From Mangrovimonas yunxiaonensis (GTDB lineage Bacteria; Bacteroidota; Bacteroidia; Flavobacteriales; Flavobacteriaceae), in contig NZ_JPFK01000007.1 in the NCBI RefSeq assembly GCF_000733475.1, positions 306,501 to 370,500 of the forward strand: a stretch of 64,000 nt of DNA, in the 5' to 3' direction. Positions within the stretch are counted from its first letter, which is position 1. The number at the start of each line of letters is the position of its first letter. This document shows positions 8,296 through 17,130 of this stretch, in pieces. The notes under the pieces are model-generated. The model was not told the origin of the DNA, made no database searches, and worked only from the letters and a program-made list of their open reading frames with translations. Made by a program: the position numbers and the translations under genes.

Positions 8296-10278
8296 TTACT
8301 CCTCTTCTTCCAATGTGTTCTCTTGTGTTTTAACGGGTTGGGTATCGTTTACGTCTTCTTTTTCAAAAGGGCGTTTACCAAAAATCTTCTCTAAATTGTC
8401 TTTAAAGATAACTTCTTTTTCCAACAAAACATCGGCCAGCTCGGTAAGTTTGTCTTTGTGTTGGGTTAAAAGATCGATGGCTCTTTGGTACTGAACCTCA
8501 ATAATATCGGATATTTCCTTATCGATTAACTCGGCCGTTTGCTCGCTATACGGTTTGGTAAACCCATATTCGTTTTGCCCTGAAGAATCGTAATACGTTA
8601 GGTTGCCCACTTTGTCGCTCAAGCCATAAATGGTTACCATGGCTCGCGCTTGCTTGGTTACTTTTTCTAGGTCGCTAAGGGCGCCTGTAGAAATTTTATC
8701 GAAAATCACTTTTTCGGCGGCGCGGCCACCAAGAGCAGCACACATTTCGTCCAGCATTTGTTCTGGCCTAACAATTAAGCGCTCTTCTGGAAGGTACCAA
8801 GCGGCACCTAACGAGCGACCTCTAGGCACAATAGTAACTTTTACCAAGGGTGCGGCATGTTCTAGCATCCAGCTTACTGTAGCGTGTCCAGCTTCGTGAA
8901 AAGCAATGGCTTTTTTCTCTTCTGGGGTAATGATTTTGTTTTTCTTTTCCAAACCGCCAATAATCCTATCAACAGCATCTAAGAAGTCCTGCTTGTCAAC
9001 CGCTTTTTTGCCATTTCTAGCTGCAATTAAGGCGGCTTCGTTACAAACATTGGCTATGTCGGCTCCAGAAAATCCTGGGGTTTGTTTTGAAAGGAAATCG
9101 GTATCGAGATTTTTGGCCTTTTTTAAAGGTCTTAAATGCACCTCGAAAATTTCTTTGCGCTCGCGTATGTCTGGTAGGTCTACAAAAATCTGTCTGTCAA
9201 AACGCCCGGCACGCATTAAGGCTTTGTCCAGTACATCGGCGCGGTTGGTGGCTGCCAATACAATAACGTTGGTGTTGGTGCCAAAACCATCCATTTCTGT
9301 AAGCAGCTGGTTTAGGGTGTTTTCACGCTCGTCATTAGAGCCCGAAAAATTACTTTTTCCTCTTGCGCGTCCAATGGCATCAATTTCATCAATAAAAATA
9401 ATAGAAGGCGATTTTTCTTTGGCTTGCTTAAACAAATCGCGAACGCGCGATGCGCCAACGCCAACAAACATTTCGACGAAATCTGACCCTGAAAGGGAGA
9501 AAAACGGCACTTTAGCTTCGCCGGCAACGGCTTTGGCCAATAAAGTTTTTCCTGTTCCTGGAGGGCCAACCAATAGGGCGCCTTTTGGAATTTTACCACC
9601 AAGAGCAGTATATTTTTCTGGGTTTTTTAAGAAATCGACAATTTCTTGTACTTCTTCTTTTGCGCCTTCTAAACCTGCAACATCTTTAAAAGATACTTTT
9701 ACATCGGTGTTTTGATCGAAAAGTTTGGCTTTCGATTTTCCGATGTTAAAAATTTGGCCGCCAGCACCACCAGCACCACCAGAAGACATGCGTCGCATAA
9801 TAAAAATCCAAACCGCAATAAGAATAATAAACGGCAATAAACCAATTAGGAAATCGCCCAAGAGGTTTTGCTCGGTTTTATATTCAACTTTTGGCTGGGG
9901 ATCCAATTGGTAATTGGCCACAATTTCGGCTATGCCATCTTCAAAATTTTGAAGGTCCCCAAATTCAAATTTGTAGTTGGGTAAGTTGTTTGAAGAAGCT
10001 ATAAGCGATGTGGGCTTAGAGGCTTTATGCACTTCTTTTTCTTGGGCTTGTGGTGTTAAATACACTTTGGCCTCCCGACGGTTAACAATTTCTACCTTAC
10101 TTACGTCGCCATTTTTTAGGAATTCCATAAACTGCGACGGCGTGGTAGATTTAGCTTCCTGGAACGAGCTGCCACTAAAAAGTTGCATACCTAGGAAAAT
10201 AGCAATGATAGCCCCGTAAATCCAATAAGGATTGAATTTAGGTTTCTGGTTTTTAGTGTTTTTATTATTTGCTGCCAT
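8296..10278 (-). CDS. ftsH: ATP-dependent zinc metalloprotease FtsH
   Basis: Membrane-anchored AAA+ protease that degrades misassembled membrane proteins and short-lived regulators. Transmembrane segments lie near residues 18-35 and 140-160 and flank a periplasmic domain. The AAA domain shows Walker A GPPGTGKT, Walker B IIFIDEIDAIG and the second-region-of-homology Arg in MRAGRFDRQ. The zinc site HEAGH is at about residue 465. A glycine-rich linker (GGAGGAGG) follows the second membrane segment, and the C-terminus is acidic. At 660 residues it is of usual length. It follows rsfS after 8 bp and is probably co-transcribed with it. Confidence 0.96.
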   Translation of the reverse strand: MAANNKNTKNQKPKFNPYWIYGAIIAIFLGMQLFSGSSFQEAKSTTPSQFMEFLKNGDVSKVEIVNRREAKVYLTPQAQEKEVHKASKPTSLIASSNNLPNYKFEFGDLQNFEDGIAEIVANYQLDPQPKVEYKTEQNLLGDFLIGLLPFIILIAVWIFIMRRMSSGGAGGAGGQIFNIGKSKAKLFDQNTDVKVSFKDVAGLEGAKEEVQEIVDFLKNPEKYTALGGKIPKGALLVGPPGTGKTLLAKAVAGEAKVPFFSLSGSDFVEMFVGVGASRVRDLFKQAKEKSPSIIFIDEIDAIGRARGKSNFSGSNDERENTLNQLLTEMDGFGTNTNVIVLAATNRADVLDKALMRAGRFDRQIFVDLPDIRERKEIFEVHLRPLKKAKNLDTDFLSKQTPGFSGADIANVCNEAALIAARNGKKAVDKQDFLDAVDRIIGGLEKKNKIITPEEKKAIAFHEAGHATVSWMLEHAAPLVKVTIVPRGRSLGAAWYLPEERLIVRPEQMLDEMCAALGGRAAEKVIFDKISTGALSDLEKVTKQARAMVTIYGLSDKVGNLTYYDSSGQNEYGFTKPYSEQTAELIDKEISDIIEVQYQRAIDLLTQHKDKLTELADVLLEKEVIFKDNLEKIFGKRPFEKEDVNDTQPVKTQENTLEEEE

Positions 10279-10287
10279 TAATTCGTT

Positions 10288-10659
10288 TTAGTAGTTTGTT
10301 TCGATTACCGTTGTTTTTGCGTCTCCCCAAAGACTTTCTATGTCATAATAGTCTCTAATGTGTTTTTGGAACACATGCACGACAACGTTAACATAATCCA
10401 TTAACACCCACTCGGCATTGTCGACACCTTCAACATGCCAAGGTTTGTCTTTTAATTCTTTACTGACCTTTTTTTGGATTGCATTTACAATGGCATTTAC
10501 TTGCGTATTTGAATTACCTTCGCAAATAATAAAATAGTCGCAAACCGTATTTTCAATTTCCCGTAGATCTAAAATGGTAATCTCGTGCCCTTTTACATCT
10601 TCAATTCCGCTAATAATCGTTGTTATAAGTTGATCTGCGTTAGAGTTATTTTTTGCCAT
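10288..10659 (-). CDS. rsfS: Ribosome silencing factor RsfS
   Basis: Binds ribosomal protein uL14 and blocks subunit joining when nutrients are short. The 123-residue sequence shows the conserved DYFIICEGNSNTQV and a late VMDYVNVVVHVF stretch followed by YDIESLWGDA, all diagnostic of the RsfS/Iojap family. A TAACTTTG -7 box lies about 20 bp upstream on the minus strand, and ftsH follows after 8 bp. It diverges from birA. Confidence 0.93.
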   Translation of the reverse strand: MAKNNSNADQLITTIISGIEDVKGHEITILDLREIENTVCDYFIICEGNSNTQVNAIVNAIQKKVSKELKDKPWHVEGVDNAEWVLMDYVNVVVHVFQKHIRDYYDIESLWGDAKTTVIETNY

Positions 10660-10678
10660 TAATTTTATTTAGTTTGTG

Positions 10679-10686
10679 CAAAGTTA
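10679..10686 (-). promoter_or_regulatory. -7 box (TAACTTTG) before rsfS-ftsH
   Basis: Minus-strand TAACTTTG matches TAnnTTTG. It would give a leader of about 13-15 nt before the rsfS ATG at 10659. No clear -33 TTG at the ideal distance. Confidence 0.5.
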
Positions 10687-10751
10687 TTATTTTTTGGTTC
10701 TTTATACTTTAAAAAAATCATAAGATTTAAAGTGCGAAGATAACGATATTT

Positions 10752-11489
10752 ATGATGCGTATAATCAAACTTGATGCCATTGACTCTACCAATCTTTATT
10801 TAAGGCGTTTAAGCCTTAAGGAACGCTTGGTAGATTATACTGTGGTGGTTGCTTCTAGCCAAGAAAAAGGCAAAGGACAAATGGGTGCCAACTGGGTTTC
10901 TGAACCCCATAAAAACCTTATGGTTAGTGTGTTTAAAGGGCATTTGGATTTACCGGCTAACCACGCTTTTTATTTAAGTAGGGCTGTGGCTTTGGCGGTT
11001 GTTGCCACCTTAAACGGGCTTGGGGTGCCAAATTTAAGTATAAAATGGCCTAACGACATTTTGTCAGATAATAAAAAAATATGTGGCATTTTAATCGAAA
11101 ATGTGTTTAAGGGCCATTGTGTGTCGTCGTCGATAATTGGAATTGGGTTAAATGTAAATCAAGAAAATTTCGACGAATTGCCACAAGCATCATCATTAAA
11201 ATGTGTGACTGGTCGTGATTTTGATTTAGATGAGGTTTTGATAGCTTTACTGGGCGATTTAAAAGCGTACTTGGCTGTTTTGGCTTCTACAAATTACCAA
11301 GCAGAGCTTAAAACAGCTTACGAGCGCTTGTTGTTTAAACGGGGAGAAATCGCAGAGTTTACCACCAAAACAGGAGCTGCTTTTAAAGGGGTTATACAGG
11401 CCGTGTCAACCTCTGGAAAGCTACAGGTTTTAGTAGCAGGCAATAAGGTTGAGGAATTCGACTTAAAGGAAATTACATTGGCCTATTGA
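10752..11489 (+). CDS. birA: Biotin--[acetyl-CoA-carboxylase] ligase
   Basis: Activates biotin with ATP and attaches it to the carrier domain of acetyl-CoA carboxylase. The BirA/LplA core is present: DSTNLYLRR at the N-terminus, the biotin-adenylate loop region KGKGQMGANWVSEP near residues 39-52 in place of the usual GRGRxGRxW, then SIKWPNDILSDNKKICGILIE. At 245 residues it has no N-terminal helix-turn-helix, so it is a catalytic-only enzyme and not the repressor form. Two adjacent ATG codons are possible starts. Its TGA overlaps the 3' end of the convergent SRPBCC gene by 7 bp. Confidence 0.9.
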   Translation: MMRIIKLDAIDSTNLYLRRLSLKERLVDYTVVVASSQEKGKGQMGANWVSEPHKNLMVSVFKGHLDLPANHAFYLSRAVALAVVATLNGLGVPNLSIKWPNDILSDNKKICGILIENVFKGHCVSSSIIGIGLNVNQENFDELPQASSLKCVTGRDFDLDEVLIALLGDLKAYLAVLASTNYQAELKTAYERLLFKRGEIAEFTTKTGAAFKGVIQAVSTSGKLQVLVAGNKVEEFDLKEITLAY

Positions 11490-11878
11490 ATAGCGTTTGG
11501 CATATTTTCTGCCAATGTTTTTATGAAATTTGAAATGGGGCCTTTAATCATCATGGCCATCATGGGGTTAAAGTCGCCATTAAAGGTTAGTAATACCTCA
11601 CTCGTTTCATGGTCTACTTGAGAGATGTCTCCGGTTAGAGAAAAATCTATTTTTCCACCAGCGGCGCCAAGGATAATTTTGCTAGGAGCTTGGGTGTCTT
11701 TTTTCTTTAACTTAATTTCGGGCATGCCTTTTAGGGCAAAAAGAAACGAGTCGCTGTCCAGAGCTTCAAACTTGGTGTTTTCGGGCATGAGCTTTTCAAA
11801 GTTCTCAACATTGGTTAAAAATTCGAAAACCTTTTCTGGTGTTTGTTTTACGGTTACCTTGGGTGATTCTAAAGTCAT
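11483..11878 (-). CDS. SRPBCC (START-like) family protein
   Basis: Small soluble protein (131 residues) of the SRPBCC fold, which makes a deep hydrophobic pocket for ligands; the ligand is unknown. SPKVTVKQTPEKVFEFLTNVENFEKLMPENTKFE is the typical N-terminal strand, helix and turn of the family. Start at 11878 was chosen because the longer in-frame version, starting at 11932, overlaps the pyrE coding end and adds 18 residues unlike the family. The gene sits 22 bp behind pyrE and converges with birA with a 7-bp overlap. Confidence 0.75.
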   Translation of the reverse strand: MTLESPKVTVKQTPEKVFEFLTNVENFEKLMPENTKFEALDSDSFLFALKGMPEIKLKKKDTQAPSKIILGAAGGKIDFSLTGDISQVDHETSEVLLTFNGDFNPMMAMMIKGPISNFIKTLAENMPNAIQ

Positions 11879-11900
11879 GTTTGCTTTTAGGGTTTGGTTA

Positions 11901-12545
11901 TCAAATAGCGTTCCATTCGCTAGGATTGGCATTCCATTCAGAAAGCGTTTCCAATTCTTTTTGGGTAATATAATTGGTATCTAAGGCTTGTTCCAATAAG
12001 GTTTGGTAGTCGCCAAGGGTGTGCAGAGTAATGTTTTCTTTTTCAAAATTTTCTTTAGAAACATCAAAGCCATAAGAAAAAATGGCCACCATACCCTTAA
12101 CGTTTAAGTGGGCTTCCTTTAAGGCTTTTACGGCGTTTAGGCTGCTTTGTCCGGTACTGATTAAGTCTTCGACCACCACAACATTCTGCCCGCTTTCAAC
12201 ATACCCTTCAATTTGGTTTTTTCGGCCGTGCTCTTTGGCTTTTGGCCTAACATAAATAAAAGGAACGCTTAAATATTCGGCAACCAACATGCCAATGCCT
12301 ATGGCTCCTGTAGCCACACCGGCAATAACATCGGGTTTGCCATATTGCTTTTCAATATGTTTGGCCATGGTTTCCCTAATGTAATTTCTAATGGTAGGGA
12401 ACGAAAGAATAATCCTATTATCGCAGTAAATGGGCGATTTCCAGCCCGAAGCCCAGATAAAAGGATCGTTTGGGTTTAACTTGATCGCGTTTATTTGTAA
12501 TAAAACTTCGGCCGTTTTTCTTGCAGTATGTTTGTTGAAAATCAT
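11901..12545 (-). CDS. pyrE: Orotate phosphoribosyltransferase
   Basis: Joins orotate to PRPP to make OMP in pyrimidine synthesis. The PRPP-binding motif VVVVEDLISTGQSS is at about residues 121-134, with the flexible-loop basic residues in RPKAKEHGRKNQIEG just before it. Length 214 is standard. A -7 box ends only 5 nt ahead of the ATG, so the mRNA may be leaderless. The SRPBCC gene follows after a short gap. It diverges from the NUDIX gene. Confidence 0.95.
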   Translation of the reverse strand: MIFNKHTARKTAEVLLQINAIKLNPNDPFIWASGWKSPIYCDNRIILSFPTIRNYIRETMAKHIEKQYGKPDVIAGVATGAIGIGMLVAEYLSVPFIYVRPKAKEHGRKNQIEGYVESGQNVVVVEDLISTGQSSLNAVKALKEAHLNVKGMVAIFSYGFDVSKENFEKENITLHTLGDYQTLLEQALDTNYITQKELETLSEWNANPSEWNAI

Positions 12546-12550
12546 AGTCG

Positions 12551-12558
12551 CAAAATTA
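12551..12558 (-). promoter_or_regulatory. -7 box (TAATTTTG) directly before pyrE
   Basis: Minus-strand TAATTTTG fits TAnnTTTG. Five bases (CGACT) separate it from the pyrE ATG, so transcription would begin at or within a base or two of the start codon. Confidence 0.5.
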
Positions 12559-12670
12559 CATTTTTTTATTAATTTTTTAATTTGGAAAATTAATATAATT
12601 AACTATTAGAAGCTTTTTATCACGTTAAAAATTATATTTTTACGTTCTTAAAAAGGACTTAAGCTATTAC

Positions 12671-13255
12671 ATGATGTACAAAGTTTTTGTTGGAGACAAG
12701 CCCTTGGTATTAACAACTAAGGTAGAACAAGAGACAAATTTTAAAAATTACTTGCTTAAAACGGTAAACATAAGCAAAGCAATTAAACAGTTAGGCAAAC
12801 CCAATGTAGAAGAGGTTAGGCTAATACATAAAAATAAGGACAAGCTTTTGGCAAAGTTTTTAAAGAAACTGCCCAAGGTTATCGCCGGAGGAGGTAAGGT
12901 GTATAACGAAAAAGGCGAGGTGTTGTTTATTTATAGAAACGACAAATGGGATTTGCCCAAGGGGAAGGCAGAGAAAAAAGAAACGATAGAACACACAGCT
13001 TTAAGAGAGGTAGAGGAAGAGACAGGCGTAGAAGGCCTAAAAATTACTAAACCATTAGAGACCACTTACCACATTTTTAAAAGAAATGGCCGAAACAAAA
13101 TAAAAATCACCTATTGGTTTGAGATGAAAACCAATTATTCAGGCAAACTATGCCCACAAGAAAACGAGGGGATAACCAAGGTCGCATGGCTTAGCCCTGA
13201 TGAGAGTGTAAAAGCACTTGAAAATTCGTATGCTAATATTAGAGCTTTGGTTTAG
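12671..13255 (+). CDS. NUDIX hydrolase
   Basis: Hydrolase of a nucleoside diphosphate linked to some other moiety; the substrate cannot be read from the sequence. The NUDIX box begins at GKAEKKET and ends in REVEEETGV at about residues 98-120, with all catalytic glutamates in place. About 70 residues of N-terminal extension precede the domain, longer than a minimal NUDIX protein, and contain KNKDKLLAKFLKKLPKV. The gene diverges from pyrE over 125 bp of very AT-rich DNA and ends 6 bp from the convergent TonB receptor gene. A start three bases later (second ATG) is equally possible. Confidence 0.87.
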   Translation: MMYKVFVGDKPLVLTTKVEQETNFKNYLLKTVNISKAIKQLGKPNVEEVRLIHKNKDKLLAKFLKKLPKVIAGGGKVYNEKGEVLFIYRNDKWDLPKGKAEKKETIEHTALREVEEETGVEGLKITKPLETTYHIFKRNGRNKIKITYWFEMKTNYSGKLCPQENEGITKVAWLSPDESVKALENSYANIRALV

Positions 13256-13261
13256 TGTTTC

Positions 13262-15553
13262 TTATAAATTTACTCTAAAACTAAAGTTTGGTGTAATTCC
13301 TAAAGAGGTATTCTCTACTTTATTTACTGTATTACTATCTTCTAAAGTGTAGTAAGTGTTAATTATGTTTTTTCTGTTTAAAACATTCCAAACAGACGCG
13401 CCTAAGACAGCTTGTTTATTTTTAAAAATTGAAAATGTATAAGTGGTAGAAATGTCGGTACGAAAATAATCGTTTAAATGTTGACTATTGGACGATTGAT
13501 AATTGATAGTGGTATTTTGAGTTTGATTAAACTCTTTTGGGGGCGTGTAAGGTCTTCCGGTGTGCCAATTTAAACCAAGGGCTATTTTAAACCTGTTAAT
13601 AGCATAAGATCCAGCAAATGAAAGCTGATGCCTAATATCTATATTGTTAGGAAAACTATGGTTATTATTTAAGGATTTAAAAACATAATCGTTTTTACTG
13701 TAAGTGTAACTAAGCCACGTACTCAAATTATTAAAGTGTTTATTGATTAAAAAGTCAATACCATAAGTTTTGTAACGCCCTGTAGCGTTTGTAAACTGGT
13801 ATTGATTTTGAAACCCTTGACTTCGGGTTGTAATACCATCAACGTGTTTAATAAAACCTTCCGCACTAACTAATAATCTGTTTTTGTTAAAATGAAGCCC
13901 AAGTGAAGCTTGCTTGCTTTTTATTATAGGAATAGTAGTGTTGTTAGCTAAAACCCAACGCCTTTTTTCTATGCCTAAAAAGTCTTTTTGAAGATCTATA
14001 ATTTGAGAAGTTGTCTGGCTTTTTAATTCGCCCAACAACTCTACTTTAAAGAAGTTTAAAAATTTTTGATTAAAACGAGCTCTAGGTTCAACTAAAAGTG
14101 TCTTGAATTTTGAAATATAATTTGTTCTAGCACCTATTTTTAAAAGGGTTTTTTGGTTTTTAGTTGATAACTGCCCTTCAACATATCCAGAATGCGTGCG
14201 AATAACTTCTTTAATGTAGCTATTAAAAGGCGGGTTGTTAACATCTTCAAAATTACTTATGCCAACTTCAAAAAATTGATAACCACCTTCAAGTTTTAAA
14301 TATGGAGATACGCTATAATCTACATGTAATTTAAATGTGTTTTCAAAAACCTCGTTTTCCTGTTTTAAACGCTGATTATTAGCAAGGTCTACATTAGCAG
14401 CATTTAAATTGTAATTAGAAATGTAGGCTTCGGCTGTTGTGGTTAGCTTAGTATTCCAATGTCTAGAATAGCTTAATCCACCAGCAAGGTTAACTTGCTT
14501 TAAATAACTGCCTGAGGCCGAAGTGTTTTCGTTTATATTAGCTTGTTCCTTATAGTCAAGAGTATTTTTACTTAGCGTACCATAAACCTGAAATTTATCT
14601 TTTGGCGAGACATTGTGTAAATATTTTGCAGAGACATCATAAAAATAAAACGTTTCATCGCTAGAGATTGTATTAGATAAGTCGGAGTCTTGAAATACCC
14701 GTTTTGTGTATTGATTGTATGTTGGCGTTTTTACAGCATCTGTTAAAGAGCGTCTTGCAGCTATTTGAATGTTACTATTTTTTGAAATTGGTGTTTTAGC
14801 AAACCCATCAACACTAATTAAATTTACACCAACACCATAACTAGATTTTTGTTCAATAGAATCGGTTAATTGCATATCGATTACGCTAGATACGCCATCG
14901 CCATATTTAGCGCTGCTACCATTTTTTGTAACTTGAATTTTTTCGGTTAAATACGGGTTGAAAGCAGAAATTAAACCAAAAAAGTGTCCAGATTGGTACA
15001 TTTTAATACCTTCCCAAAGTATTAAGTTTTGGTCGTGCGTACCGCCTCTTACATTAATATTTGAAACGGTTTCGTCGACACTTAAAACACTAGGAAGTGT
15101 TTGTATGGTTTGCAAAACATCGGGTTCGGTTAAACCTGGTAGAAGATCAAATTCTTTAGGTTTAATAATAAGATGCCCTTGTTTAGAAATAGAGAGTCCT
15201 TTAATTAAATATTTTGTAATAAACACTTCGTCTAATTGCTCTACTTTAGGAGGGTTTGTTTGTGGTTTTGTAATAACAACAAATCTATTGTTTAAAGTTT
15301 CAAACTGTAAGTGCGTGTGTTTTTCTAAAATACGTAAAGCTTCCTCTAGAGAAAGAGTGTTGTTAGGTAATGGACTTGAAATATTTTTTATATGATTATC
15401 GGCATAAGAAAAGCTAACGTTATAACGCGATTCAAGTCGTTTTAAAATAGTTGTAAGTGGTTGCTGTTCTTGCTGAATAGTTTGTGAAATGATTTCAAAA
15501 GTATTCAGAAAACATAAAATTAAAACAAGAAATAAGGCTTTTCTATTATTCAC
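13262..15553 (-). CDS. TonB-dependent receptor with N-terminal STN domain (FecA-like transducer)
   Basis: Outer-membrane receptor of 763 residues. A signal peptide (residues 1-24) is followed by an STN secretin/TonB short domain (about 28-105), where transducer receptors contact the FecR protein. A plug domain (about 125-235, with NVRGGTHDQNLILWEG) and a beta-barrel to the C-terminus follow. The last residues FSFRVNL end in the usual beta-signal manner. It overlaps the fecR-like gene by 8 bp and is co-directional with the sigma gene, so the three form a cell-surface signalling locus. The ligand is unknown. There is no SusD partner, so it is not a classic polysaccharide-utilisation pair. Base composition is clearly AT-richer than the 0-13 kb segment. 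Confidence 0.85.
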   Translation of the reverse strand: MNNRKALFLVLILCFLNTFEIISQTIQQEQQPLTTILKRLESRYNVSFSYADNHIKNISSPLPNNTLSLEEALRILEKHTHLQFETLNNRFVVITKPQTNPPKVEQLDEVFITKYLIKGLSISKQGHLIIKPKEFDLLPGLTEPDVLQTIQTLPSVLSVDETVSNINVRGGTHDQNLILWEGIKMYQSGHFFGLISAFNPYLTEKIQVTKNGSSAKYGDGVSSVIDMQLTDSIEQKSSYGVGVNLISVDGFAKTPISKNSNIQIAARRSLTDAVKTPTYNQYTKRVFQDSDLSNTISSDETFYFYDVSAKYLHNVSPKDKFQVYGTLSKNTLDYKEQANINENTSASGSYLKQVNLAGGLSYSRHWNTKLTTTAEAYISNYNLNAANVDLANNQRLKQENEVFENTFKLHVDYSVSPYLKLEGGYQFFEVGISNFEDVNNPPFNSYIKEVIRTHSGYVEGQLSTKNQKTLLKIGARTNYISKFKTLLVEPRARFNQKFLNFFKVELLGELKSQTTSQIIDLQKDFLGIEKRRWVLANNTTIPIIKSKQASLGLHFNKNRLLVSAEGFIKHVDGITTRSQGFQNQYQFTNATGRYKTYGIDFLINKHFNNLSTWLSYTYSKNDYVFKSLNNNHSFPNNIDIRHQLSFAGSYAINRFKIALGLNWHTGRPYTPPKEFNQTQNTTINYQSSNSQHLNDYFRTDISTTYTFSIFKNKQAVLGASVWNVLNRKNIINTYYTLEDSNTVNKVENTSLGITPNFSFRVNL

Positions 15554-16439
15554 GTTTTAATACAATTGTATCTTTAGTTTTGCTGTAAGATAAATGCATA
15601 GGTAGTGTTATAGATTTTAAGGCAACTTCTAAATTGTTGTGTGTAAAACTACCTGTAAATAACATTTTTGTATCTACCTTATCAGTAACAAATGTTACTT
15701 GGTATTGGCGTTCAAATTCTGCAATAACATACTTAAATGGAACACTCTTAAATGCACTTTCGTTATTTAACCATTGTGGTGTTTTAACGGTTTCTTTTCC
15801 AGTAGTAACTTGTTTTCCATCACGTATTAAAAATCTATGTCCAGGAAGCAATTTTGTGTTTTTAGATTGGTATGTAACGCTAACCAAACCTTCGTAACAA
15901 GTGACTTCAAAAAAGTTGTCATGTTGTTTTACGTTAAATTGTGTGCCTAAAACTGTTACGGTTCCTAAATCTGTAATAACATTAAATTTAGAGCCTTTGG
16001 CTACTTTAAAAAATGCTTCGCCTTGTAGCATGACATCACGATTATCCTTCCACGAATGTTTGTTGTAGGTTAAGGTAGATTGGGCGTTTAAAGTTACCTC
16101 AGAATTATCAGGAAGGTTAATTTCATTTTTTTGAGCGATATGTGTTTTAGTTGTTGTGTCTTGTGTTGTGGTGTAGTAATAAACACAAAAACCAATGGCT
16201 AATAAAGCTGCAATACGTAACAAAGGTTTATACCATTGGCGTTTTTGATTGGTGGAATTAATGCTATTTAATGTCGATTCTAGCGCATTTTCGGTATGGA
16301 AGTCAGGGGCTTTAAAATGTTTTAAAGCATGAGATAGTTGGGTTAATTCGGCAAAATCCTCACGCTGTTTAAATGCTTGAAGTTCTTCCTGGGTTAACTT
16401 GTGATTAAGCCATTTTTTTAATAAATCGTCTTTTTCCAT
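15546..16439 (-). CDS. FecR-family anti-sigma factor
   Basis: Inner-membrane regulator of 297 residues. The N-terminal cytosolic part (about 1-85, starting MEKDDLLKKWLNHKLTQEE) should bind the ECF sigma factor. A single membrane segment at about 87-104 (LLRIAALLAIGFCVYYY) follows, then the periplasmic FecR domain with GEAFFKVAKGSKFNVITD, and a C-terminal DUF4974-like domain near residues 225-297 (FKSVPFKYVIAEFERQY). In this family the C-terminal domain meets the STN domain of the receptor. It lies between the sigma gene (69 bp gap) and the receptor gene (8 bp overlap), so the order sigma-FecR-receptor is complete. Confidence 0.92.
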   Translation of the reverse strand: MEKDDLLKKWLNHKLTQEELQAFKQREDFAELTQLSHALKHFKAPDFHTENALESTLNSINSTNQKRQWYKPLLRIAALLAIGFCVYYYTTTQDTTTKTHIAQKNEINLPDNSEVTLNAQSTLTYNKHSWKDNRDVMLQGEAFFKVAKGSKFNVITDLGTVTVLGTQFNVKQHDNFFEVTCYEGLVSVTYQSKNTKLLPGHRFLIRDGKQVTTGKETVKTPQWLNNESAFKSVPFKYVIAEFERQYQVTFVTDKVDTKMLFTGSFTHNNLEVALKSITLPMHLSYSKTKDTIVLKRE

Positions 16440-16508
16440 AATCTATGTAACACTTATATAACAGTTCGGGTTTAATTTTTCCTACCCTTAATATGTCTTT
16501 TTTAAAAT

Positions 16509-17024
16509 TTATAACTCATCAATGTCTTTACGTAGTTTTTTTAAGGCGCCATAAATACGCTTTTCAACAGCTTTTGTCGAGATATCTAAAAGAGTTGCAA
16601 TCTCTTTAAAGGTTTTTCCATCAATTCTATTAAGCATAAAAGCTACTCGTTGGGATTCGGTTAATTTAGAGATAGCTGTTTCTAATTTGTTTAAGTATTC
16701 TTTTTCCTGAAGTAAAAATTCAGGAGATTCATTGGTATGAGATTTTGGTTTTGTTTGTTGATGTTTCCATACTATTTTTTGATGAGCAGCCTCATTAAGC
16801 ATTAAATTATTAGCCACGGTAAATAAAAAGCTCTTGGCTTTTTGGGGCGATACTTTAGCACAATTTTGCCACAGTTTAATAAAAGCCTCTTGTACTTTGT
16901 CTTGAGGATTTAAATGGCTGCCAAACTTGTAATACAAGAAGTTGTGAAGGTTTTCGGCATGCGTTTTAAACAGTTTAGAAAACAGGGGTTCATTGCAAAT
17001 ATTATCGTTTAAATTGTTGGGCAT
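16509..17024 (-). CDS. ECF RNA polymerase sigma factor (FecI-like)
   Basis: Sigma-70 family, ECF type, 171 residues. Region 2 is at about residues 20-85 (DKVQEAFIKLWQN is the -10-binding helix) and region 4 at about 110-165, with the helix-turn-helix LTESQRVAFMLNRIDGKTFKEIA. Regions 1 and 3 are absent, as expected. It is the first gene of the sigma-FecR-receptor run. It diverges from the 785-residue lipoprotein gene over 106 bp that contain a perfect 12-bp palindrome. Likely control: held by the neighbouring FecR and released on receptor signalling. Its targets are inferred to include this locus. Confidence 0.93.
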   Translation of the reverse strand: MPNNLNDNICNEPLFSKLFKTHAENLHNFLYYKFGSHLNPQDKVQEAFIKLWQNCAKVSPQKAKSFLFTVANNLMLNEAAHQKIVWKHQQTKPKSHTNESPEFLLQEKEYLNKLETAISKLTESQRVAFMLNRIDGKTFKEIATLLDISTKAVEKRIYGALKKLRKDIDEL

Positions 17025-17061
17025 TTTAGTTTTTTAGAAGTATAAATGTAAAAAAAAATGA

Positions 17062-17073
17062 CTACCATGGTAG
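17062..17073. promoter_or_regulatory. Perfect 12-bp palindrome between sigma and lipoprotein genes
   Basis: CTACCATGGTAG is a perfect inverted repeat, 38 bp from the sigma start and 58 bp from the lipoprotein start. Its central placement in a divergent regulatory region suggests a site for a dimeric regulator, but no homologous site was identified to confirm it. Confidence 0.3.
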
Positions 17074-17130
17074 GAGATTTTAGCTTTTGTCTGTTTCATT
17101 AACAAACAATGTTTAATTAAAATACCAGCT

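Noticed and set aside
8906-9715. Long open frame antisense to ftsH
   Set aside because: It mirrors the conserved AAA domain of ftsH, has no family resemblance, and contains serine-rich shadow sequence. The ftsH strand carries all motifs.
11879-11932. N-terminal extension of the SRPBCC protein
   Set aside because: It lies over the end of pyrE, adds residues unlike the family, and a good ATG follows at 11878.
14958-15395. Plus-strand open frame within the TonB receptor gene
   Set aside because: It is antisense to the STN and plug domains, with no recognisable motif or promoter.
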